Source: Tigriopus japonicus | Taxonomy: Eukaryota; Arthropoda; Copepoda; Harpacticoida; Harpacticidae | DNA length: 64,000 bases | Reading direction: 5' to 3' | Assembly (NCBI GenBank): GCA_010645155.1 | Contig: CM021317.1 | Location: 6,820,472-6,884,471 of the forward strand | Shown: piece after piece, positions 34,251-47,525 of the stretch | Position numbering within the stretch: position 1 is the stretch's first letter | Layout: each line of letters opens with the position of its first letter | The notes under the pieces: generated by a model | Database searches by the model: none | Seen by the model: the letters and a program-made list of their open reading frames with translations, nothing else | What the model was told of the DNA's origin: nothing | Translations under genes and position numbers: made by a program

Positions 34251-37200
34251 TCGTGTACTTTCTATTCCTTCTCCAATCCTGGGGAGACACCAACACTAAG
34301 TGGGACCAATAGATGGACAGGGTCAGAGGTCCAAGGATAGAATTTGACGTTTTTAGTTCATAACCAGTGTCCGTTCCAGATCTAATTGAGGCTCATAGAT
34401 TTCTTTTTGGGCCTATCCTTAAAAGTGAGATATGTTGGGATACCACACCCAAAATTCTGCCCTCCTTCCCCTTGAGGGACAAATGCAAGGCACTCTGCCA
34501 ACTGCCCCAATTATTTCATTGATGTTCAACGGCTCAAACAGGGGCATGCACAAAACAACTTTTTTCCTTAATACGTCGGGATCCTTCAACTGCAAATTTG
34601 GAAATAATCTATTGACTACTACAATACTTATGATGGTTTTTAAGGGGTCTCTACTTGGTTCACCGACCCTGTTTGTGCATACTCTTGTAAATCAGAGTAT
34701 TACAAAGTTTGATAAAACCATGCGATTACTAATTCCTCTCAGATATCTCTCATACTTGTCAATGACCAAAACTCTTTCTAGTGTCAAAAGAACCCTATTA
34801 TGGCAGCTACTCTCTAACACAATTTCTAACTCCGAATATTATTCGATATTTAGCAATGACGATAGACGATATCACTTAGTTCTTGTTAGGGCGAAATTTG
34901 CAAATGTCTTGTTTGAGATTTTGTAATAAAAACAACCCTTAAAACTGTGACAAACATGTTCTTCAATTCGATTCAGTGAACGAAAATATTGACGTGTAAT
35001 GGTTTACACTTGACTATTGGGCTCAAATCGGGCTATTCAATATAACTGAACAACCACTTGCTACTCGGCATATGTTAGAGATAGGCATGCAGAAAACATT
35101 TGCACCACTTGTTTCCAACGTTCATCGTTCAAAAGCATGTACTGAAAAATTTTATATTAGCAAAACGTATTGCAATTAGTTGGACCCAATTGAATCGTAT
35201 TTGTCGAAAATTATCCACAAAAGCTTCAAACGGAGGATTGCGGAATATTGTATTGATATTTTAAAGATTATATACGTTTGAAGTACAATTTTGTTAATTG
35301 AAATGAAGAAAACCTATTTTTTTGTTTTACTTCGATAAATTTGTTCGCCTTGGCCCAAATTTTGCTCTTAAAAACCTTCAAAAATTAACTTGTTGGTTTA
35401 CAGAAAAAGCTAAAGAGACTTATTTTGCATGACCTTTCGATATAATATTATCAAACTATGTTGTGAATAAATACCTTATCAAAGATTCTTTCTCATCCAT
35501 GAAAAAAAGAAGTTAAGAAAAAAGACTTGCATAAAAGCTCTGGCTAAAAATGTGATTCAAAAAGGAACAAATAAATTGGTTCAAGTTTTAATAGGCCTCT
35601 GGAATAAGCAATATTTGCCACGGACAACTTCTACCGGATAGTCAATAATTCGCAGATTCTCTTCTTTTTGTCCAGTTTCTTCGATAGAGGTGTTTGAGGA
35701 CTCCTCTCAATGCATTTCCACCCCTGATTTTCGAATAGAAACCAAAGTGAGTAGTGATATGATGCACTTGTCATAAAGAAACATACCACAGCTTGACTTT
35801 CCATTTTCATTTCTAGTAAAAGAAGAGGAAACATTGGACTTTGAAACTTATCCTTCTCAAGAAGTTTGAATTTGAATCACATAGCAATTCACTCCATCGA
35901 TTTTGTGGCACCCATAACCTAATAATGTGGAACCACTTGTAGCAGAGAAATGTCAAACGTTCTCTTTTTAAAAGTATTCCTGTTATTGACAAGCGTTGCG
36001 AATCTTTTCCTACAACCTCAAGAAGTGCGAGGGGGGGTTTTATGTCAAAAGTGCAAAACGTTCACAAAGACTGTTTTTCTCAATCTTAAGGCTCCTAGAG
36101 TGTACCGAAATTTGTGTTAAAAGAATGTTAACACGCGAAAAAACCAATTCTTTTTAGAACGAGCTGAAGTTTTGAACTTCATAAAAACTTTATAAAACAA
36201 TCCCAATTGTTTACAAAATTTAAAATTTGCATTTAATTGATTTATTATTTTCAAAAGAACTAAGATCAATTTCGAATTGATAATCAAGGTAGGAATTCTT
36301 GTGATGTTTTTGTGACAAGATAGTTTTCCTCTAGACTTGTGCTCCTCGTTTTCAAGGCAAGTATAAGATTTAGTTCCGTAAAACACGGCAACACTGTGGA
36401 CATCAAACATTGATATGAAACCAGTTAGAGATGCTATCTAGAAGTTCTGGATTTGTCAAGAATTTCAAAAAGCCAAGATTTGAATAAAGGTGCCACATGA
36501 TTTGCCGTGAAATGTTAAGGTATTTTGTTGTGATACCACGGCATGCATTACAAAAAACTATCAATGGCAATAAAAGCTAACGTACCCTCTCTCATCTTGT
36601 GATTTGGTTCTTGATTGCTTTTTAAAAAAACTGAACCTATGCTCAAGATTTCAAAAAGGGGTCATCATGATTCATTCCAATAAAACCCTAAAAATCATGA
36701 TTATTGTAATAACATGTTTAGAATTGGGAGCTCTACCACATTTTTTAGCAACACTGTCCAAAATTCAGGCCCATTTCACCCGAGGGTCAGGGTGTAAGTT
36801 TTTGACAACAACAAACAACTTGACATTTTTAATTTTACGCCGAAAATTTCTTAAACATGTTTGCTACTCATCTGAAAACACTGATTTAAAATATGATGAC
36901 TAGTTGAGTTGAATCAGAAAAAATCATAAGCCGTGGATTGGAAATTTCAAGATGCAAGTCTGTGAATAACTTGAGGTATATTTGTCCAACTATCAAGGAA
37001 AAATCATTGCTTGGACTTGTTGAATGTGAGGGATGTTTTTCTTACCTCTGAAAATTGTCAGTCACAAGTCAATGTTAGAATGCTGGAATTTTGCTACATT
37101 TGTAGACAAGCACATCACACCTTGTCTCGTCACTGCACAAAGTCAGTCAGTTATTAAAATCAGTGTTGTTTTTTAACCTCTCAATCACTGATTGGACAAC

Positions 37201-39154
37201 TGAAACACGGGATTCCAATCTGGCGACACAAAGGGTGCTAAAACTCAGTCCAGTTTTTGTCCCAACCCCCGGATTTTTGTCTGAAAAACACATCCACACA
37301 CACTCACACACACCTCACATTAAGTCGAACGGTAGTACTAAGTATACTACAGCTTGATGATATTTTTGTGTGTTCGTCTTGCCCTCGAAAAGCAAGCAGC
37401 AAGTCGTTGTAAGAAGAAGTAAGAGTAGTACAGTGGGAGCACTCCACTACTGGACTACTAGTGGATTTGGTCCTTCTTTACGTCTCCCAGTGAATTCTGA
37501 CTTTTGTGGACCACCATCCTCTGCGCCTCTGCTTTGGCTCGCCGGGAAAAAGATCGCCGCTTGCTCGCTCACATTGCTCACATTTGTGTCTCATCGCCTG
37601 TGTAACCCCTTCATTCCTGGGTAAGCGCTTAATCACTCAGGGATGCCATGGCCAAGTTTCTGGAATCTCCCGACAATTTCAGCTCTTTTGAGCCAGATTT
37701 ATCTATGCAGGAACTATTTGAGTCTGGATGGATTTCAAAAACATACCTTGGGCCTGATCAGTGTTTTAAAATGTGTGTCTTTTTGCAACAAATGTGTTGG
37801 TTGTTCCACTGATTTTTCGTCTGATTGGATCAAAATTGTAACTTGAAAGCAATCTTGGTTTGAGCCATACTTGATCTACGTAACTTCGGAAACATGAAAC
37901 TTGCCTTGAAAATCATTGGCTACTTCGTTTCAGATTGAGGGAGATCAATGATTGTATTTATTTTCAATTCTTTCCTCATTTCAAATTGCTTCAAAACCAA
38001 AAGGAACTGGAGAACATTGTTCCATTCCCTGATTTCAATAGTGGCACCAAAATAGACTAGGTACATTTCATTGGTACTTTTATTTTTTTCATCCAATATC
38101 ATAAACTGTAAAATTTTAATTGGAAAATAATTTTTCAGAATGGGAACTCTTTTTTTCGAGTCATTTCATACTTTGGCATGCTCACATAAATTTCAAACTC
38201 TATCTTGTATTTAAAAGAATCATGAATCCTGTTCAAAACCAGAATAACCCATTGAGAAACACGTGTTAAAGCTTCGTGTTTTGTCCAGAAATGATTCAAG
38301 AGCTCTTCAATGGGCTTATTTCAGCATCACTGATCTCTATTGGATCATTTCTCTCCCTCTTTTCTCTCTTTGAACGAGGCCCGCCCGTCGAGACTGACAG
38401 CTGCATTTTAAGAGGATTGGTAACAGGGCTCCTGCTTTCAGTATACTTGAAGTACATTCCCGTGGAAAAACTTCAAATTCAAGCCCTTCTTTTAAAAAAT
38501 GATCTGGAAATGAAAAGAACCAAGTTTAAACATTCATCGTCTTTTGGTGTTTGGTTGTGTTTTCCCCTTTGGCTCATTATCCTATCTTAATAAAGATTTG
38601 GAGGGGGTACCTGATTTTGAGAATCTGAATGCAGTAACTCTGGTATAAGTATTACATGAGCAAGAATCCGGGCGTGCACGCTGACCATGACAGCTGCTTT
38701 CGGAGGGGAAAGAGCAGCTTGAGTAGATATAGACAAGTGAACTTGTAAGCTTTCCTTTATTTTATCGCACTCGCCCTTGCCTCTAGCTTGCTTTTGGCCA
38801 GCATGGCAGTGACTGTGCCAGGTTATATAGTAGTTCTTCCTCCTTGAGTATGCGGTGATTGGCCTCTTTTCGCTCATGATGATGATAATGATGATTATGA
38901 GGATCATATTTTACAAAGAGTAGCATCAACTAATCCATTTTAAGTTTTTGATACTCTTCTATTGGAAATTTGACACTTGTCCAAGGGCTGATTCCAAGTT
39001 GAAATTATTGTTTGGCAGTTCAATGTACTCTGCAGTCTGTGTAAAATGAAACAGCTGTAAAACATTGCTGGAGAATCTGCTGTGACAGCTGTCAAAGTTG
39101 TGGACTTGAAGGGAGAGGAATACAAAGAGACTTTGACGTTATAGGAGCAATTGC

Positions 39155-39200
39155 ATGCATTGCTACTACTACTACTACCACCACCACCACCACTACTACT
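39155..39200 (+). repeat. CTA/CCA trinucleotide microsatellite
   Basis: Tandem ACT and ACC triplets with no long associated frame of recognisable function. Confidence 0.8.
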
Positions 39201-41429
39201 CTGGCGGCCACTTCAGCTCATCAACTGGATTTGGCCTCCCCTTGGCTGTGTATTCCAGATAAATCACCAAGAGAAGGGAGGTTGTAATCAAATGTTCAAA
39301 GGCGTGCATCAACTGTTAAATGTAGCACATATGTGCATATCATAGCTTGTAGAGTTGCTAAAAATGTTATCAAGTATGTGTTTCCTGGAACATTTGAACC
39401 TTCTTGCTTGCATTTTGTCATAAGATGGGGTTCGTCACTCACAAATGCTTGGCATAGTTCCTCATTCATTGACCTCCAAAAACATTTGCCTCCCTTTTCG
39501 CTACAGTGGCAAGTGTTGCCACTATTTTTGGCCAAACGTATGATTCATTTTGGCCTCAATCCTTGAAAGTACATTTTTCTCAAGTAATCATGACATCCTG
39601 ACTTTAAAAAATAGTCTTTAACATAATTAAACATGAATGCGGCAGAAGAAATGTTCCTGTAATATGTATGTTTTTGCCAACCAACTCTTTCTAATTCCAA
39701 TTCAAAATGAAATCATAGTCCTATTGTCAATATACAACACAGTAGAATAAGTTTAGTAAATGACTTTATTGCAATCATTGTGGCACAACTTGTTACTTGA
39801 TGCACAGTTTCGAGCAGACAGCAGCTTAAAACCGGCCGCTACCCTGTTCATGGGTCGCCACTCTTGGACAGCAAGAGTAGTGAGGAAAGTTGCAACGGTG
39901 CTTTTTTTCAGCGGCAGCTGAGACTCCTGCCTTGAAACAGCTGCCAAGTGGGCGATGGGATGTGTGAATGGGAGCGAGGGCACTTGGCTGTGAGCTGCTC
40001 TAATGAGTGCCTCATCAAGGGTTGCCACATTGAAAGGTGTCATCAAACTCCCATCCCAGAACTGCCAAATCAATTATCTGGTGAAGAAAATCAAAGTTTG
40101 AATGCTCTCAAAAGGCATTTGAGGTTCTGAAACAAATGCAAAAATGACAATGACTTGGTGAAGGCTAAGCCCAGCCTTGGGCCAGGTTGCTCGATTAGCA
40201 GTACTGGAGGCCACCCGTCAAGTCAAAAAAGAGGAACTTGCTGGGGCCTTGGAGCTAGCCAAAAGATGATCAGTGAGCAGTGGGCCATTGGCCGGGCAAG
40301 GCCTGTTCAAGTCGATCACGGGAGGAGAAGACAAACTGTAAATAGAGAGGGTAAATGATATGGCAAAGATTGCACTTGTCAGGAGCGCTACCAGGGTTGC
40401 TGGCAGTCAACAATGGGCGCATGTGCTTTACCCTCTGATCTTAGACTTGCTTAGCCGTCGTCGATGAGATATTATGAATGCTCGTGCTCTATGAAGATAT
40501 TGTCGTAAGAAGGACCTCGGAAGAGTCCAACTTCATTTTGCACCAGGCCTCCCCCTCTTTCTCTCTCTCTCTTTCTGTCTCTCCTCCCCGGAAGACTACC
40601 CATTGATGCCGAGAGTTCTTGTATCTTTGCCTGCTGGCCCGGGCATACATTCCAGCTGTCATGACGCCTTAAAGCTAATGCTTGGTATTCATTAGAGTGC
40701 TGAAGACAATTTCAAGTATGATTGCATTTCCAAAGAAAATTGGACCAGGAAGCTTTTTACATTTTAGAAAGTTTCCTTATTACAAGATTCAACCTCATTG
40801 GACCTGATCTTGTCAGGACAAGAAGGAGTGGGTCTACTTTAGGAAGTTGGTTTTACATTCCAACTGACTTTTGAATTCAGTTTTTGGCCGTTTAAAAATA
40901 TTTCTAATCATCTTTAATTCGATTTTTATACTCACATCTCAACCACTCAGGTATTTGTGGCATAACTCCTTCTTGAAACAAAATCAATACAGTGTAATAG
41001 TCGAATATTTTGCCTTATGATCACACAGCACTTGGTTTTGTAAGTATTGCCAAAGTAATGTGTTAAAAAGAAATTCCTGAAAACAATTATACTCATTAGC
41101 TAATATGGGACGAGGTGCCCTAATTTTTTGAGTTGGATCAAGTTAGTACTTTTACAAAAAAGATTAGCCAACAGAAGTAAACCCAAGTAGATCGTGGAAA
41201 ATGGTGAATGCAGTGATCTCTTTCGAGGAAATGACAATAGGTTGATTGTTAAGGTAGTTAGTGAGGAAGAATAGTAGAAACATATCTAGAGGCATTGAAG
41301 GTGTTAGGAGGCAGAGTAGAAATAACCATGATTGATCAACTTTTGCTACATAAGCAGTGATTGAAAATCTCACTTACTTCTTCTTTGCTTCTTCTATGCT
41401 TCTAGATATGCTTCCACTATAGTGTGCTC

Positions 41430-42185
41430 AACAACTGACCTAATATAGAAGTCGAGATTAATGGTCAAAACATTTCTAATACAGGTCATGTTGGCAACGC
41501 ATTTAACCACTTCTTTAAAGAGAAAATCAAGACCCTGAATGTAAAGGTTGACACTTCCTACAAAAATCCGCCCCTTGTCAATTAGTCAATCACGTAGACA
41601 GTGGCCATCATTGGCATCTAACCTGTAACGAGTGATCAAGTGACCAAAATAGTGCTTTTGATGAAAAATAAGGGTCCAAAATCTGACATCCCCATGATGT
41701 CATTACACAAATAGGGATCTCAGTGTTGTCATTTCCGTTGACCATTCTCATTAACAAATCTTTTTTAAGAGAACTGTTCCCTGACTCGTTAAAAATTCCC
41801 CATGTTGTGCCCATTTACAAGAAAAAAATGCACAAAATTGTTCCTGGTTAATCATCAGCCAATCTTCATCTTCTCCCACCATCTTCAGAATCCAAAAAAA
41901 GGTGGCCCAAATCCACATCTCTTTGAACACAAGGAAAATCTTGTCCCCTTCTCAACATGGCTTCAGACCTTACAGATCCACCACTACCGCCCTAATGGAC
42001 ATAGCCATGCAACTAGAGGCAACACGTCTCAAGGGCCTTTTCTCAGCACTTGTGCCCTTTGACTTAATAGCAGCCTTTGATTCAGGTGGGGCGACTAACT
42101 CCAGTTTACTATTACATTTCGCCAGACGGCGCACTGTATTGAAAATGCCCATGTACGTGTGTACGAGGCAGGCAACGACGCACTA
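41430..42185 (+). pseudogene. Degenerate LINE reverse transcriptase fragment
   Basis: Translated pieces in shifting frames match the usual order of non-LTR retrotransposon ORF2: the linker before the polymerase (VEINGQNISNTGHVGNAFNH), a FPDS...VVPIYKK block, then LSPSQHGFRPYRSTTTALMD and FSALVPFDLIAAFD. The last is the reverse transcriptase A-motif region, where a typical FLDLSAAFD is changed. Frameshifts and stops break the frame, so this is a dead relic. It may be related to the LINE end at 23895-24388 but does not overlap it. Confidence 0.8.
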
Positions 42186-42837
42186 AAAAAGCAGCTGAAA
42201 AGTTAAGAAGTCTGCCGAAATTCGAGAAGACAGCCAATTGGCTGCCCAAACAAGCCCAAAATCAACATGCTCCCCTTGCTTTGATTGCATTGATGCTGAG
42301 GTCTTTGATCAAAAGTTGGAAGAGGTCTATGGATTCAGTGTGAGTAAAAAAATATGGATTAAGTCAGAGGGACAAGACAAGAGTGTCTTGATTCAAAACA
42401 TGGAGGCCTTTAATCTAGACTTCCAGGTTGGAAACGCATAGGGGTTCTATCAAGTTTAATCAATCTGAGAGGCTAATTTCAATACGGCCCCTCAGGTTGC
42501 AATATATAACTTGGATAAAAAATCACACTGTCAAAGCAACTGATACAGTTGCTTCCAAAGTAACTTTGATTTGTGCGCTAAAAAATGAAAAAAAAAAATA
42601 CTCAACGGCTGCTTACAACATTTTGAAAATTGACCGCAAGCGCGAAATCTACATTTCTGAACATATCTGCGCAATCTAAGTAAATATTCAAATGGGATTG
42701 ACTCTAATTTCATACTTTAGATGAAAAACGCAACTCTCGCGATACCATCACGTCATATAGTTCTTCAAATTGTTCTTGAAGCGGCGCCAAGCCCTCCTCG
42801 CAATATCGACATAACCTACATGAAATGGCAGAGGCAA

Positions 42838-42880
42838 GCAACTAAGTAAGTAAGTAAGCGAGCAAGCAGGCAAGTAAGTG
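42838..42880 (+). repeat. Tetranucleotide (AAGT-like) tract
   Basis: Imperfect tandem AAGT/AAGC units. The reverse strand gives a Leu/Thr-rich frame that is an artefact of the repeat. Confidence 0.7.
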
Positions 42881-43426
42881 AACAAGCCAACGAGATGTGT
42901 GCATGCGCACAAGTCACCCTGTATCAAAATCTCAATTTCTGGATTTTCAATGCTTGAGAAGACGGAACTTTTTCCTTGAACGGAGATATCTTGGCCAGCT
43001 GTTGCTGCTGCCGCTGTTGATGACAAGCTGTGGCAGCTACCCATGGAATAATATGGACCCCGAACCTTTTTTGCTCTTCCCCATTGCCGAAAGAGGACGA
43101 ACGAACGAGAAGTAACCAAGGGAGACACACTAGCCGAACATTGCGTGATGGAAGAAGTCAAAATTATCCCAAGCCCGCCAGGGTCGCGGCGCCTTACTCC
43201 AGCCATCCTTCTCGTATTTCAAATCCACTGATACTCGAAAAAGGCTCACCACCAAGGCCATTTTTGTCCATACAATATTCATGGGGGCTTGATAAACACC
43301 TAAGAAGTTGTACGTACTTTGAGTTCAAATGATATGCCGCCCCCAATCGATTCGGGGCCGAGGAGACGGCACACGGGAATAAAGTGAAATAACGCCGACC
43401 AATTCAAGCCAGGATTACTCTCTCAA

Positions 43427-43548
43427 AGTACTGTTTACGTCCAATCTGTGGAATGAAAATTCAACGGAACACTTTATTTGATGTAAAAACTTCACATTTT
43501 AGGACAATGATCCGACCCCTTATGCATTTTGGGAATCCGTCCTGAAGT
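43427..43548 (+). repeat. 120-bp repeat family B, copy 1
   Basis: Shares a framework with 47929-48053 (+) and 57720-57846 (-): it starts ..TACTGTTTA.GTCCAATC, has ATTCAACGGAAC inside, and ends AATCCGTCCTGAAGT. The ends are weakly inverted with respect to each other. It is probably a short non-autonomous element. Confidence 0.75.
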
Positions 43549-44033
43549 TCACAATGGTCATGACCAGTTGACAATTGAAGGTTTTGAATGTATTCATGGG
43601 TGAAGGTGCAAATGTAACTTCATTTTCCATCATGTCACAATTGGTTCGATGATATGAAAGAAACTCCAGGTATTGTCTAAATGGGTAGAATTCAGTCATT
43701 ATTGAAAAAACTAAAATATATTTTAACCAAAAACAGTTGCATGTTTCAGCTCAATAATCAACAAGCGCAGGTGTTGTGTGAAATTTCAAGTGAACTACAA
43801 CTTTCAGACCTCATTAAAAGGCTTTAATCAAAATGGTGCCTGCCAACCACTAAATTACTCATCTTTGCTAGTTGATTTGATGCTACAGAATAACGCAAAG
43901 TGTTAACGTTTCAGAAATTACTTTTCAATTTGATTTTCTTCACATTATATCCAAGATTAAAATGAATTGAAACTCGATAGTTTGAATAGATTTGAATAGA
44001 TTTACCTTGATAGATTGAAACCCATACTTTATA

Positions 44034-44205
44034 GGGAGGAGACGTGGTGTCGTGGTTAGCGCAGTTTCCTGTGGTGAGAGAGGTCCCAGGTTCGATCCTC
44101 CTCCCCGACCTCTCTCAAGGAAACTTTTAGACGCTAATTCACACCCACAGACGGAGAACCATTCTGATACCGGACATAAGATTGCCTATCGGAAAAAACT
44201 TTGGA
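44034..44205 (+). mobile_element. tRNA-related SINE family 2, best copy
   Basis: An A-box-like TGTCGTGGTTAGCGCA is followed at normal tRNA spacing by a B box, GGTTCGATCC. The stems do not pair as in a working tRNA. The body (CTCAAGGAAACTTTTAGACG, TTCACACC, GAGAACCATTCTGATACC) recurs at 15835-16250 and 34140-34250. The copy runs toward the assembly gap, so its 3' end is unknown. Confidence 0.75.
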
Positions 44206-44241
44206 CGATGTGATGGCTGGTTTCGCTGGCCGGGCGAGGCT

Positions 44242-44347
44242 NNNNNNNNNNNNNNNNNNNNNNNNNNNNNNNNNNNNNNNNNNNNNNNNNNNNNNNNNNN
44301 NNNNNNNNNNNNNNNNNNNNNNNNNNNNNNNNNNNNNNNNNNNNNNN
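44242..44347. other. Assembly gap
   Basis: A run of N. Frames crossing it are artefacts. Confidence 0.99.
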
Positions 44348-44974
44348 GGCGATAGCAACAAGAATTGGCTGGAAAAGAGAGTTTTTTTCTCCTCCCTCTC
44401 TCTTGCTCTTTGGCTTTCCAAGCTCTAAAACTACTTTTATCCTTCCTCAAAGTCCAAAGGCGTCAACAAGGATGGAAAACGGGAAAACATTTCAACACAG
44501 CCACGCTTTTGTGACCACATGTGTACTCCTTGAGTCTATCTAATAAATGATCAACGCATAAATTTCCATGGTGGTTGCTTGTTTGGCCAGAGAAAGCAAA
44601 GTCATTCACTTCTCACCCACTGTCTTTGTGGATTCCTACTACCACTAGTACTAGTTCAGGCCTGCTTTGTCTCCAGCCTTTAATCCATCGGATTGGATCG
44701 AACCAGAGAGAGAGAGGGAGCAAGCCAGGAACGAAAGAAAGAAAGAAAGTTCCCCTCCCCCCCTTCGTGTTCCCTGTTCCCTGTTCCTTCTCCAGGATAC
44801 GGTCCTTTTTTAGTTCCTCGAGCTCAGGAGGAGTGGGAAACAGAATTAGAGAGCAAAGGGAGAGTGAGTGAGTAAGTGAGAGAGGCCTTTCCCTCTCATC
44901 ATTTCATTTCCACACCCGTAGATGGGATTCTTCAAGAGAACTAAATCTTGAGCAATAATGAATGCCAATTACAG

Positions 44975-45285
44975 ATGTGTTTTAGTTGGATTTTTGGCAG
45001 AGTTTTGCCATTTTGGTTTTTAGGGTCAAAAATCTGACCACAACTAAACTTTTCAACACTCAATAGACCTTCTCTACCATAAAAATGGCAGCACTGCCAA
45101 CTGGAAATCCATTTCTGTAACTATCGATGGAACTCGAAATCGAATTAGTTCGAGTGTTGCCAAATTGGTCTCTGTTTAGGTCTTTTCAAAAAGTGCAATA
45201 CTACCTGCCCTTTTTAACAGTGATAAACTTCCGAGTCAAAACTGGCAGCACTCCTGGTTCGAAACACATCACTAATGCCAATGTG
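44975..45285 (+). repeat. Dispersed repeat family C, copy 2
   Basis: Plus-strand counterpart of the reverse complement of 8515-8880. The first 180 bases also match 59367-59545. It ends near CACATCACTAATG, the complement of the other copy's TTAGTGATGGG end. Confidence 0.75.
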
Positions 45286-45289
45286 GTCT

Positions 45290-45345
45290 GTATAGATCTG
45301 CCAACAGTAACTCTTTGGTAGACAAAGTTTGGTAAAAATATTAGT
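45290..45345 (+). mobile_element. Short LINE C-terminal fragment
   Basis: Matches the last codons and start of the 3' UTR of the LINE at 23895-24388 (..AGATCTGCCAACAGTAACTC), directly after a repeat family C copy. Confidence 0.6.
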
Positions 45346-45694
45346 TTTCTAAATCGTTTTATTTATGATGTATTGATCCTTATTTGACGGATTTGAACTT
45401 CATGAAAATTGGCCTAAATACCTAAAAATAATAAGAAATAAGGAATTGAAAACAGAAAGAAGTTGGTTAGAAATTGACTAGTGTTTGAAATGATTGTAAA
45501 AATTAAACCGAGAAGACACTAAATTCAATCCCACTGAGCCCTTGATTGCCAGACATTTTGTGAGGATGTTTCCGAATCTATGTAGTATTAACCACGTGTT
45601 ATTCTCTAATTGATGGAGCTAATATCAGTTTTTATGTTGTGAAACGCTCTGCTCCAAAACAAGCATCTTCTACTCCAAACTTGTGTCAATTACT

Positions 45695-46080
45695 GTCAAA
45701 ATATTTTTTTTTACAATTACATAGGTTTCAAATGTAACTAAATACACTTTAAATTGAAATGTAATTAAATACAATAAGTTTGAATTTGTAATTGAATTTC
45801 AATTACATCATTTTTTTCCAAATTCCAACCTTTTCTTTTTGCAAAGCTAAGGACACACTAGGAGACATCTACTGTATAAATCGACAATTATGGCCTGAAG
45901 TTTTGGTGCACCAGGCAATTTTGATGAACGTATGAAAAGCTGGATCTGCAATTTTTTTATGTAGGTAAAACTTTATCTGTCTTCTGTAATTGAGGAATCG
46001 CAATTTCTCTCGCTGGATTGTAATGAATTGGTATTCCCATGATCTCTTTTGTAATTGAAATTACAATTACATATCAGGTC
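45695..46080. repeat. AATTAC/GTAATT-rich stretch
   Basis: Many copies of GTAATT and AATTAC in both orientations, like the subterminal region of the hAT-type element at 50944-51696. It may be a decayed relative; no termini are recognisable. Confidence 0.35.
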
Positions 46081-47525
46081 TGTTTTCTCAAAATGTGATA
46101 TCACAATATAATTTGTCCATTGTAACGTCTTTTAACATTCGACATGTCACTGCACCATTTGTTTGAGAACATACGGTATATATATGTATGTATGTGTATG
46201 TATATATATTTTTATACAACCTGACATGACCTTGAGTCGCAATAAACTTCATCAAAAAACAGAAAAGGTTAAAATGGCATACTTTTAAAGTAAAAATTGA
46301 AAAACTAATTGCTCCATTTTCTCAATGAAAAACAAAACTGATTACAATCAGTAATTTCCACAATTACGTGGAACAAAATTTCAATTTCAGAATTGTTCAT
46401 GGTTGGACGTAACGAGACGAGTAAACCAAATGAGGCAAAATGTTGATGTTTTTCAAAAAGGTTTTTTTCTTCTGATGAAAAAGTTTTTGTTAGAAGGTCA
46501 AAAAGTTGAGAAAAGTACCTGCGAACGAAATTACGGTGACAATATCGGCAATCAAACGTATTCTTAAAGGAATGGAGTTAAAACAAAAAAATGCATTCAT
46601 TGGGTTTTAAATACTTCGAGTCGAAATCTTGCCCCCTTTTTTTCTTCTTAGTTTCCTCTATTCCATAAACAAAATCACGTTGAAAATTACGAAAAAAGTG
46701 TGCATGATTTATGTCCACATTAAATTTAGTTGTTGAGTCATGTTCTAATCATAAAGGCTTTAAAAAATTTGGACATACTCTCACTTTATAGCTCTTTTGA
46801 ATAATCTTGCTCTGGAATATGAATCAAGATCATTGAAAGACACTTAATTAAAGATATACCCTCCATCAAACGTTGGGATCGAATCCACTTTTTCGGTCTC
46901 TTTTTGGCACCATTTTCAGAATGTTAGTGCCTAACACATACCATCTTTGACATGAACTTCAACAGTTCTTACGTCTCATTTTGATTGTATAATGTTTGAA
47001 ATCCTTTGACTTTCCATCTAACCACTGGTCATATCTGTGACGTCGACTCCTGCCTTTCTCCACGTCGTTTTCCTCTCTCTTTTATGTTGGCCTTGAAGAC
47101 CATGCCAATTCCATGTTGAGATCCTTTACAGCACACCAGATCACCCCTAAAACCCCCAGCTGTGGCAGCCATGACAGCTGCCAAGGCTGGCCTTGCTCCG
47201 TGCGTTTTATTTTTTCTTCACTTTTTGTCATTTTAACATCACATTCCAGACGGAAGGTCGGACGCCATCCGTGCAATGAACAAATGCAATGCTTAATATA
47301 AATAGATTCTTTTTGAATTACTCATGGGGGGTCATGAAGTCATCGCTTAACAGGTAGACAAGGCACCAATGACTTTGATGTATAAGCAATATTCCAGCCC
47401 CTATCATTCTTTATCTTATCATGAGATCCAGCCTCCAGGGTAGTTGTTTGATGTACTGTACACATACTGTATATATCCGATGAGGACATACTAGACCACG
47501 AGTTGTTGTATAGAAAGTGACAAAT

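Larger units (their letters stand above)
32894..47525. other. Long intergenic region
   Basis: No host coding exon is supported. It holds a SINE (34140-34250), LINE reverse transcriptase relics (41430-42185), short repeats, simple repeats, an assembly gap (44242-44347) and SINE/repeat family copies around 43427-45285. GC-richer segments at about 37370-37621 (ending in a donor-like GTAAGC) and 44560-44930 could be promoter or untranslated first-exon regions of the downstream ABCA gene. The 164-codon frame at 34432-34926 has no recognisable domain and I do not call it a gene. Confidence 0.5.

Noticed and set aside
34432..34926. 164-codon open frame on the plus strand
   Set aside because: No recognisable domain, AT-rich composition like the surrounding DNA, no splice or start context, and no repeat partner. 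It may be chance or a decayed element.
44034..44110. A second tRNA gene
   Set aside because: A and B boxes are present but the T and anticodon arms do not fold, and the same unit recurs with a common body elsewhere.
44134..44450. Open frames running through the assembly gap
   Set aside because: The frames exist only because N codons are not stops; the sequence is unknown.
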